The notes beneath the pieces were generated by a model. The model saw only the letters and a list, made by a program, of their open reading frames with translations. It made no database searches and was not told where the DNA came from. From assembly GCA_016218915.1 (NCBI GenBank), contig JACRCQ010000043.1, positions 1 through 55,376 on the forward strand: 55,376 nt of DNA. The letters run 5' to 3'. The stretch's first letter is position 1; each line of letters begins with the position of its first letter. This stretch comes from Deltaproteobacteria bacterium. GTDB taxonomy: Bacteria > Myxococcota_A > Polyangia > Polyangiales > Polyangiaceae. Both the position numbers and the translations under genes were made by a program. Positions 8,484 to 16,276 of the stretch are shown one piece after another.

Positions 8484-8558
8484 GCTGCCCCTGCTCGTCG
8501 AGCGTGGGAAGGATTGCCTCGCGAAAGCGTTTGCGCGCTCTGAAGCGTCATCCCCGGC

Positions 8559-8580
8559 GCCTTCATCAAGGCTGGTTTTT
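8559..8580 (+). terminator. Possible intrinsic terminator
   Basis: A five-base-pair stem (GCCTT / AAGGC) with a four-base loop is followed by TGGTTTTT. It lies about 75 bases after the orphan response regulator. The stem is short, so this is a weak call. Confidence 0.4.
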
Positions 8581-8714
8581 CGCTCATTACTGCTTTCCGG
8601 GCTACGACCCGCTGCTCAGCCACGCAAACTGGGTCGGAAGCTGTATCCTGGACCTGGGTCGACAGGCCTTGTGCCTGATGAACCCGAGCTGGGCTCCCGA
8701 CGAGAATCAGGCCG

Positions 8715-9899
8715 ATGCACAAGTACTTGTCCTTGATCGCGATCGCACTCGTATCCCAGGGATGCGGCAGCGGAGGCAGCTCTGAGCCGACTCCGATCGA
8801 GCCTGGGGGTGACGGCTCGGTCGACGATGTTTCAATTCATGGCGACGCCTCGGACCATCCGGATGTTTCAGAAAGTGACGGGAAGCCCGACACGGCGAAG
8901 CCTGACGGCGCGCCCGGCGAGGATGGGCCGCTCCCACCGCAGGAGGCCGGTCCAGATGCACCCAACGAGAGCAGTCCGCCGGTGACGTACATGACCGTGG
9001 TGATGGCCGGGGACGTCGCAGAGGATGGACGCACGCAGTACGCCAAGATCAACGCGGAGCACATCACGAGCCACGATCCTCCGGTGCAGGCGGTGGTGTT
9101 GCTCGGCGACAACGCGCGCTACGACCTGCTGTCGATCAAGACGCTGCTCAGCTACTACAACACGTACTACAAGGCGCCGAACGAGGCGAACTGGGGGCAG
9201 TTCGATCCGATCTCGTTCCCGCAGCTTGGAAACCACGAGTACGGGTCGCTCAACCCGCAAGGGTACTTCGACTACTTCAAGCCGCGGATGAACGCGATCA
9301 AGGCATTGCCGGACTACAGCGGCTTCATCGACGTCAAGGGCAAGGCCTACTACAGCTTCGATCTCAACGGCTGGCACTTCGTGAGCCTCAACGCCAACTG
9401 CTCGAGCGTGGATGGTGGCGGCTGCGGGCCTGGCTCTGAGCAGGAGAAGTGGCTGAAAGCGGATCTGGCAGCGCATCCGAACCAGCCGATCATCGGGGCC
9501 TGGCACAACCCGCGTTGGGCGTGCGGCGGCTCGCACGAGAGCGACTCGGACATGCAGGCGTTCTGGGCCGATCTCTACGATGCCCGCGCGGATTTCGTGT
9601 TCGTCGGGCACGATCACTACTACCAGCGCTGGAAGCCACTCGACAAAGGCGTCCCAGAGGCGCAGGTCGATGCAGTCAACGGGCTCATCGAGGTGGTGGC
9701 CGGGTCCTGCGGGGTGTCGACCTACGGGGTCTGCGATCCAGTGGACCCGAGGATCGACAGCCAGGCTGGGGACGCCGGGGGGATGGGGGTCTTCTTCCTG
9801 AAGCTCGGCTCTGACGGCAGCTACTCGTTCGAGTACGTGCTCGAGAGCGACGGGAGCGTTTTTGACTCTGGATCGGGCGTGTCCCACCACGCACCTTGA
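8715..9899 (+). CDS. Metallophosphoesterase lipoprotein
   Basis: 394 residues with a lipoprotein signal ending at Cys17, then about 70 residues of Gly/Asp/Pro-rich linker. The calcineurin-like phosphoesterase domain follows. It has the dinuclear metal motifs GD (Asp100), GDN (131-133), GNHE (172-175), the His in AWHNPRW (264) and GHDHYY (298-303). The pattern fits the purple-acid-phosphatase/alkaline-phosphatase D side of the superfamily, acting on phosphoesters outside the inner membrane. The gene stands alone between the degenerate regulator and the large TPR gene. The exact substrate is unknown. Confidence 0.9.
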   Translation: MHKYLSLIAIALVSQGCGSGGSSEPTPIEPGGDGSVDDVSIHGDASDHPDVSESDGKPDTAKPDGAPGEDGPLPPQEAGPDAPNESSPPVTYMTVVMAGDVAEDGRTQYAKINAEHITSHDPPVQAVVLLGDNARYDLLSIKTLLSYYNTYYKAPNEANWGQFDPISFPQLGNHEYGSLNPQGYFDYFKPRMNAIKALPDYSGFIDVKGKAYYSFDLNGWHFVSLNANCSSVDGGGCGPGSEQEKWLKADLAAHPNQPIIGAWHNPRWACGGSHESDSDMQAFWADLYDARADFVFVGHDHYYQRWKPLDKGVPEAQVDAVNGLIEVVAGSCGVSTYGVCDPVDPRIDSQAGDAGGMGVFFLKLGSDGSYSFEYVLESDGSVFDSGSGVSHHAP

Positions 9900-10098
9900 G
9901 TTCGGTGCAGCGGGGTTTGCGGGGCGCTTCCATTACGGCAGCGAGGATCAGTCACGGATTGTGCCCTGTCGACTGCGGTATCCGCCGCTGCCCATTTGAC
10001 TCGCATTGCCGCCCCGCCCGCGCAATGCAAGCCTGCTTGCCCCCCCCGAGGGGCCGTGACCCGTCCCGGCGCCTGGTGCGCCATCGCTGGAGCAACGA

Positions 10099-13000
10099 AT
10101 GGACCCGGCAGAATTCGCCGCCCTGGCAAAACGACTGATCGACGATGCCAAAGACCAGGAGGCACTCGCCGCAGCGCACATGATGGAGCTGACCGATCCG
10201 GGCGGCTACGCGCTGTTGCTCGAGAAGGTAGCGTACGGCTCCGGCGACCCGCGCACAGGCAGCCGGTGGTTCGTGCAAGCAGCCACGGTGTGGTCCAACG
10301 CCATGGGCGACGCCCGTCGCGCAGAGAACCTGCTGCGCAAGGCGGTCAAGTCCGACCCTTGGAACGACCAGGCGATGGAGCGTCTCGCGCGCGTCTACGA
10401 CGATCGCGGCGATCTCGACACGCTTCTTTCGATACTCGAGGGACGCGCGGCAGCGTGTGCGAACAAAGTGGGCGACGTGGAGGACGGCAAGGGGCGTGCT
10501 TCCGCGATGTACTGCGAAATCGGCCGTCGAGCTGCGTCGGCGCGTCCTGCACGCACCGACCAGGCTCTGGCAGCCTACGAAAAGGCCGTGCTCACGGACC
10601 CGAAGAGCATGGAAGCGATCCGGGGCGCGCGCTCGATCCACATCGCATCCGGCCGCTGGGGCGAGGCGATCGCGATGTTCGACAAGGAGCGTGCTCTGCT
10701 GCGCAAGCCAGCGGACCACGTGCACCTTCTTCGCGAAGAAGCAGCGGTGCGTCGGGCAGCGGGCGATCTGGACGGCGTGGCGCAGGCGCTGCGTCTCGCG
10801 CTCGGATGCGACGAGAACGATCTGGACGTGACCGAGGAGCTGGCGAACAGCCTGGTGGAGCGGATCAAGGCCGGCGAGGATCTTCCGCGCGATCAGCGCT
10901 CCGAGGCGGCGACGCTGTTCCTGGTGCTTGCGGAGACCTACGACGGGGAGATCGCGTTGTCCCATGCGCTCAACGCGCTTTCGGCTGATCCTGGCAATGA
11001 CAGGGCGATCGAGCTGGCTGGGAGCATCGCCTCCGGGCTGCACCACGAAGCGGTGATGCCGGCCTACTGGGCGGCCTACCTCAAGGCGGCGCCGGCCGGG
11101 CCCAACGCCTCGAGGATCCGTCTCGCGCTTGCGGACAGCCATGAGGCGGCAGGGCAGTACGGCGAAGCAGCGGACGTGCTGGTGCCCCTGGAGGCGCACA
11201 ACGGCAAGGTGGCGCAGCGGGTCCTGGTCCTGATGAAGAAGGCGGGGCGCGTCGACGAGCTGATTGCGCGACTGGATCGCCAGGCCGCATCGCTGCCACC
11301 GGACGCGCGGTTCGACGTGGTGCTGCAGGCGGCGCGCATGCTCTCGAAGGCGGGGCGCATGGATGCTGCGGTGCAGCGCTACACGCAGCTGCTCGCGATC
11401 CATCCAGGATTCGCCGAGGCGGTGAAGTTCGTTTCCGACTACATGCGCGAGCGCAAGAATCTCAAGGGGCTGAGCGCGGTGCTGCTCAGCGCTGCGCGCC
11501 ACGCCAAGACGCCGGTGGATCAGCGCGGGGCGATGCTTCGCGAGGTCGCGAAGCTGTCGATCGAGATTGGCGACTACGACGAGGCCTACGACATCCTGTC
11601 CAAGCTGCACCAGACGAGCCGCGGGGACGAGACGGTGCGCGACCAGCTCAAGAAGGTGCTCGAGCACACGGCGCGCTGGGACGAGCTGACCAAGCTGATC
11701 GGCCGGGAGATCGGGGCAGCCCGGAGCGCCGAGGAGACGATAGCAGCGCTGCGTCAGCTCGCGAGCCTGCAGGAGCACAAGATCGGGGATCTGGAGCAGG
11801 CAGCCAACGCCTGGTCGCGCATCTCCATGCTCGCGCCCGAGGATGCTGCTGCCCTGATGTCGGGGGTGGAGCTCTACGAGAAGGCCAAGCGCCAGGACCT
11901 TTCCGCGTCTCTGCTCGCCACGGGCATCGAGCGCATGAAGAGCGACGCATCGCGCGAGGCAGCTTACGGCCGCCTTGCGGAGGTGCTCGAGAAGCTCGAT
12001 CGCCCCACGGAAGCAGCGGACGCACACGCCAGCCGCGCGCAGATCACGGGCGCAGCCGAGTCTTGGCGGGCCGCCGAGCGGCTCTACGCCACAGCGCAAG
12101 CCTGGGACAAGGCGTCCGATGCCCTGCGACGCCAGCTCGAAGCCACGACCGACCCGAAGCTGCTGGCTGCGCTGCACGCACGGCAAGCGGGGTACCTCGC
12201 GCAATCCGGAGAGGCAGAAGCCAGCGTGCGCGCCCTCGAGCAGGCGGTCGAGCTCGATCAGGACGAGGAAGCGTACGTCGGCGAGCTCGAGCGTCGAAAC
12301 GAAGCCGCGGGAAACCTCCGACGGTTCGTCGACTTTCTCGTGCAGCGCGCGAGCGTCCTGGAGGACAAGACCAAGCGCTCGGCCTTGCGCCGTCGCGCGG
12401 CGAGGATCCTGCGGGAGCGTCTCGACGATCGCGCTGGTGCCCTGGATACCCTTCGGGCGGTGCTGCAGGACGAAGAGGACCCCGGTGCCCTCGCGCTGCT
12501 CGCAGCCGATGCCGAGCTGCATCAGCGCTTCGAGGAGGCGTGCGACCTGCTCACGCGTCTGCAGGCCTCTTTGAGTGAATCCTCGACTCGCACGCCGATC
12601 CTGCTCAAGCTCGCCAAGGCGAAGGGGGACGGGCTTGGCGACGTGGACGGTGCGCTGCAGGTGCTCGAGCAGATCCTGCGGGAGACCGATCCCAGGAACC
12701 GGGAAGCGGTCCGCGAGATCGTTCGTCTCAAGGGTGGGCGCGGAGACTGGCAGGGCGTGGTTGCGGTGCTCGAGCAGGCGCGGGCGAATGCCGAGTCGCC
12801 GGAGTACAAGAAGCAGCTCGCGCTCGAGCTCAGCGAGATCCACGAGCGCAAGCTCAACGATCCGGCGCAGGCCACGGTGCTGGTCCTGGCAGCGATCGAG
12901 CTGGAGCCTGGGGACAGCGCGATGCTGCGCCGGCTCGCGGATCTGTACGAAGCGCGCGCAGAGTGGGAGCCGCTGGTGGAGGTGCTCTCCAAGCTCATCG

Positions 13001-15141
13001 CTGCGGACAGCGAGCCCGAGCAGGTGACATCGCTGGTGCTCCGGCGCTCGTCGATCCTCGAGCAGCGGCTGGGGCGCGTGGAGGAAGCGCTCGCAGGGAT
13101 CGAAGTGCTCGGCGACGGCGGGGACACGCGTGCCCGGGCAGCATTCGTGGAGATGGCGGACCGGTGTGGACGTAGGGATCTGGCTGCCACGACGCTGGAG
13201 AACTGGTCGGCGCGCGATGCGGAAGCCGGCTCCCCGGTCGACGGATTGATCGGGGCGTTCGATCGCTACGTGATCGTGGGGCGCCTGACCGAGGCGGCGC
13301 GCGTGGTGCGCAGGCTCAAGGCAGGCGATCCCGCGGTGCCGGGGCTTGCGCTGCGGCTCGAGGAAGCCGCCCTTGCGGTCAAGGACTTCGAGGTCGCGCG
13401 GATCGCAGAGGAGATCCTGCTCGCCAACAAGACCGGGCTGGAGCGATCGGTCGAGCGCGTGCGCCAGGCCGAGGTGCTCGTGGCAGCCGGGGCTGATCGC
13501 CCGCAGACCTTGCGGACGGCAGAGACCGAGTTCGTGGGGCTGGCGCCGCAGGATGCGCTGCCGCTGCTCGCGCGCCTGGCAGAGCTCACCACGACGCCGG
13601 AGGAGCGTCTCGGGCTGTACGAGCGTCAGGTAGCCCGATCCTCTGGGAGAACGGCGAGGATTGCCGCGCTTGCGAGCGCGGTCGGTGTGGCGGCTCGCAA
13701 CGGCCTGATGCCGCAATGCAAGCGTCTGTTCCTGCTGGGCGTGTCGGTCTCGGGTGAGGATTCCGACATTCTTCCGCTCGAGCGAGAAGCGATCGAGGTG
13801 GACAACGCATTGGGCGGCACCACCGTGCGACGTGCGTACACCGAAGCCCTGGTGGAAGCCGCGGCCACAGTTCGCGGCGGTGAGCTGCGCAGGGGCGCGC
13901 TGCTTCGCAAAGCGGCCTTGATCGCCCATCGGGACCTGGGAGACATCGCGCAGGCGTTCGACTGGTTCAACGAAGCGTTGTTCGTTCGCATCGAGTCGTC
14001 CATGGTTGCCATGAGCGCGCAGCTCCAGAACCTGTCCGAGCAGGTGCGCGAGCTCAAGGCCGCGCTCCCGCGGCAGAACTCCGAGCCGCCGTCCCCTCCG
14101 GCGCCGCGCAAGGGACCGCCTCCGCTGCCCACGCAGACTGCCCCCACGCCGAGCGTGCCCCCGCCGCTGCCGGCCCAGGCAGACAAGAAGCCCCCGCAGC
14201 TGCCCAAGGACCCTCCCCCCAAGAAGGAAGAGGAGCGCGCCGAGACGACGGAGCCGAATGCCGAAGCTGCGATCCCGGTGCTGGTGGATCTGACCGCCGA
14301 CGACGACGACGCGCAGCCGTCGATCACCGAGAAGCGGGAGCCGTCGCGCGACGAGGCTACGCAGCAGGACATCAAGCGCATCGAGCGCCCCGTCGAGGAT
14401 CTGAGCGATTCGGATCTGCTCAAGGACCTGTCGTCGCCCGGGGTCAAGATGCCTCTCGCCGGAGCTCCGCAGACCGTCGACCAGCTGCACGCAAAGCTCG
14501 AAGCCGCGCTCGATTCGCACGATGGTGACAGCGCTGCCGTGACCCAGCGTCGATCCCTGTCCGACGTGCTCAACCCCTCTGCCGACACCAAGAGCGCGTC
14601 GGAGAAAAAGCGTCTCACGCCGGTCGACGATCCGCGCGTGCGCTCGTTCGCGAGCGTCAGCGAGATGTTCTCGCAGACAGACCTGATGAAGGGCGTGGAG
14701 GTTGCGCTGCGTCTGGCGATGCAGGCCGTGGACGGTGGGGCAGGGATGCTTCATCTGCTCGATGCGTCGAGGCACGAGTTCGTGCTGGCGTGTGCTGCAG
14801 GGATGAACAACAGCGTGAAGGTCGGCCATCGTACGGCGGAGGACGAGTCGACAGCGGCGGAGGTGGTCGAGAAGAAGTTCATGTCGACCACGATCGAGAC
14901 CGGAGCGGAGCGCTGGTATCTTGGGAAGCGCTGGTGGAGCCTATCCCCGGCTCCGCAGCAGGTGCTGGGAGCGAGCATCGAGCACAAGGGGAAAGTGATA
15001 GGGCTGCTCGAGATCGCGTTGACGACGCCCGGTGCTTCCCACGACGAGGCTGGACGGGACGCGATCGTCTACCTTGCGCAACGCGTAGCGGAGTATGTCG
15101 CGGCGCGTCCCAGAGACCTGGAGGCAGCCCTCAAGCCGTAG
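10099..15141 (+). CDS. Giant TPR-repeat protein with C-terminal GAF-like domain
   Basis: 1680 residues and no signal peptide. Residues 1 to about 1310 are tandem helical TPR-like repeats (typical units LEHTARWDELTKLIGREI, LAESGEAEASVRALEQAV-like, LEPGDSAMLRRLADLYEARA). A Pro-rich and acidic linker follows (about 1330-1400, PPPLPAQADKKPPQLPKDPP). The last ~160 residues resemble a GAF domain (GVEVALRLAMQAVDGGAGML, EFVLACAAGM, KVIGLLEIALT). Such proteins act as cytoplasmic scaffolds; the GAF-like end may bind a partner or small ligand. ATG 10099 follows a run of eight C at 10040-10047. A 1625-codon open frame on the opposite strand is a composition shadow. Function is unknown. Confidence 0.88.
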   Translation: MDPAEFAALAKRLIDDAKDQEALAAAHMMELTDPGGYALLLEKVAYGSGDPRTGSRWFVQAATVWSNAMGDARRAENLLRKAVKSDPWNDQAMERLARVYDDRGDLDTLLSILEGRAAACANKVGDVEDGKGRASAMYCEIGRRAASARPARTDQALAAYEKAVLTDPKSMEAIRGARSIHIASGRWGEAIAMFDKERALLRKPADHVHLLREEAAVRRAAGDLDGVAQALRLALGCDENDLDVTEELANSLVERIKAGEDLPRDQRSEAATLFLVLAETYDGEIALSHALNALSADPGNDRAIELAGSIASGLHHEAVMPAYWAAYLKAAPAGPNASRIRLALADSHEAAGQYGEAADVLVPLEAHNGKVAQRVLVLMKKAGRVDELIARLDRQAASLPPDARFDVVLQAARMLSKAGRMDAAVQRYTQLLAIHPGFAEAVKFVSDYMRERKNLKGLSAVLLSAARHAKTPVDQRGAMLREVAKLSIEIGDYDEAYDILSKLHQTSRGDETVRDQLKKVLEHTARWDELTKLIGREIGAARSAEETIAALRQLASLQEHKIGDLEQAANAWSRISMLAPEDAAALMSGVELYEKAKRQDLSASLLATGIERMKSDASREAAYGRLAEVLEKLDRPTEAADAHASRAQITGAAESWRAAERLYATAQAWDKASDALRRQLEATTDPKLLAALHARQAGYLAQSGEAEASVRALEQAVELDQDEEAYVGELERRNEAAGNLRRFVDFLVQRASVLEDKTKRSALRRRAARILRERLDDRAGALDTLRAVLQDEEDPGALALLAADAELHQRFEEACDLLTRLQASLSESSTRTPILLKLAKAKGDGLGDVDGALQVLEQILRETDPRNREAVREIVRLKGGRGDWQGVVAVLEQARANAESPEYKKQLALELSEIHERKLNDPAQATVLVLAAIELEPGDSAMLRRLADLYEARAEWEPLVEVLSKLIAADSEPEQVTSLVLRRSSILEQRLGRVEEALAGIEVLGDGGDTRARAAFVEMADRCGRRDLAATTLENWSARDAEAGSPVDGLIGAFDRYVIVGRLTEAARVVRRLKAGDPAVPGLALRLEEAALAVKDFEVARIAEEILLANKTGLERSVERVRQAEVLVAAGADRPQTLRTAETEFVGLAPQDALPLLARLAELTTTPEERLGLYERQVARSSGRTARIAALASAVGVAARNGLMPQCKRLFLLGVSVSGEDSDILPLEREAIEVDNALGGTTVRRAYTEALVEAAATVRGGELRRGALLRKAALIAHRDLGDIAQAFDWFNEALFVRIESSMVAMSAQLQNLSEQVRELKAALPRQNSEPPSPPAPRKGPPPLPTQTAPTPSVPPPLPAQADKKPPQLPKDPPPKKEEERAETTEPNAEAAIPVLVDLTADDDDAQPSITEKREPSRDEATQQDIKRIERPVEDLSDSDLLKDLSSPGVKMPLAGAPQTVDQLHAKLEAALDSHDGDSAAVTQRRSLSDVLNPSADTKSASEKKRLTPVDDPRVRSFASVSEMFSQTDLMKGVEVALRLAMQAVDGGAGMLHLLDASRHEFVLACAAGMNNSVKVGHRTAEDESTAAEVVEKKFMSTTIETGAERWYLGKRWWSLSPAPQQVLGASIEHKGKVIGLLEIALTTPGASHDEAGRDAIVYLAQRVAEYVAARPRDLEAALKP

Positions 15142-15159
15142 CACCGCGTCTCAGGGCGT

Positions 15160-16131
15160 CTACTTGCCAGGGCGTTTTGCCTTGGGAATCGAGCGGCAGC
15201 AGCGAAAGCCGATCGAGTAGTCGTGGTAGGTGGGCTCGTGGGCGATGGTGGTGAACTTGCAGCCAGGCCCGTGCTCGCTGGTTGTGCTGAAGAAGCCGCC
15301 CATGAAGATGCCATTGCCCGTTCTGGAGGGCTGGGGCTTGCGCTCGACGTCTTCCTGGGCGAGCTTCTCGACGAGCGCGTCGTCCACGGAGTCTCGCACC
15401 CACTCGTGCAGATTGCCGACCATGTCGTAGATGCGCTCCTCGTTGGCGCATCCGTCGTATTCGCCTGTCTTCGCGAGGAAGCCCGGCTCCTGATCGAGTG
15501 CGGGGCTGTTGAAGTGCTCGTCGTACTTCCACGCCTGGCCGTTGGAGCCGTACATGCTGGACAGGAGGTGGGGCTTTGCGTTGTTGCACTTGCCTGCGCG
15601 GGCCTGTGGGCCGTAGGGCCAGGTCCACCATCTGCGCCCTTGGCAGCCCCGCTGCCATTCTCCCATGGAGCAAAGTCGCTTGCCGGCCTGCTTGCATGCG
15701 GCGGCAGCTTCCACGCGGCTGATGTAGGCCTGCGGGAACACGCCGGGTACGCTTCGAGCCTCGTAGATCACGCCGGCGGCGGGTCGCTCGAAGTGCGGGT
15801 GTGCCACCTCCGTTCCAGCGTCGTCGCGCGACACGAGTGTAGCCTCCCACCGATCGATGCACGTCTGGCTCAGCCGAGCCATTTCGGGCGGGCATTCCAG
15901 TCCCGCGTCCGACTCGGAAACCCCGCTGTCCGGCGTATCGGCGGCGCTTGCAGGCGAAGCGTTCGTCGAGCTCGGGCTCGCGGCTGGAGCCGGCTGCACC
16001 GGCGGTTGTTTCTCCGATGAAGCAGATGGATGCGCCTGGCCTGTGGTCGCGGCGCGATCCGCGCGTCCGCAACCCTGGCAGGCGACTTCCATGCAAGCCA
16101 GGATTGCGAAGACGAGGGAGCGGGGCGTCAC
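15160..16131 (-). CDS. Formylglycine-generating-enzyme-like (SUMF1/EgtB/PvdO) lipoprotein
   Basis: 323 residues from GTG 16131, where a lipoprotein signal begins (TPRSLVFAILACMEVACQG). Longer frames upstream would run into the divergent kinase gene. A low-complexity Ala/Ser/Pro linker is followed by an FGE-sulfatase-type domain. It has CIDRWEATLV near the start, SRVEAAAACKQAGKRLCSMG, EWQRGCQG, the VGNLHEWVRDSV core and FRCCRS at the end. Myxobacteria carry many such lipoproteins. Most lack proof of formylglycine activity and are better called FGE-fold proteins. It converges on the giant TPR gene with only 18 bases between stops, and is divergent from the hybrid kinase. Confidence 0.87.
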   Translation of the reverse strand: MTPRSLVFAILACMEVACQGCGRADRAATTGQAHPSASSEKQPPVQPAPAASPSSTNASPASAADTPDSGVSESDAGLECPPEMARLSQTCIDRWEATLVSRDDAGTEVAHPHFERPAAGVIYEARSVPGVFPQAYISRVEAAAACKQAGKRLCSMGEWQRGCQGRRWWTWPYGPQARAGKCNNAKPHLLSSMYGSNGQAWKYDEHFNSPALDQEPGFLAKTGEYDGCANEERIYDMVGNLHEWVRDSVDDALVEKLAQEDVERKPQPSRTGNGIFMGGFFSTTSEHGPGCKFTTIAHEPTYHDYSIGFRCCRSIPKAKRPGK

Positions 16132-16276
16132 GGTGTGCGATGGTAGCACCCTGCGCCGCGGTGCGGCTCGATTGTCAGCAGGTGCGTCGCTGGCCCGATC
16201 CCGCAGTTGGGCCCGGAGGGGACTCAGCTTGACTGCAGCGCGCGCCACCGATAACAATCGTTCGACGGGGCAAGGA

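Noticed and set aside
10040..10047. Run of eight C as a phase-variation switch for the giant TPR gene
   Set aside because: It lies before the start codon in a G/C-rich stretch; without data on length variation this is not supportable.
9952..14829. A 1625-codon open frame antisense to the giant TPR gene
   Set aside because: High GC with strong third-position bias leaves long stop-free frames opposite real genes. The predicted product is His/Arg/Leu/Gln-rich without domains, while the plus strand encodes clear TPR units.
15160..16131. Active formylglycine-generating enzyme for a sulfatase
   Set aside because: No sulfatase gene is in the window and the copper-binding Cys pair could not be assigned with confidence.
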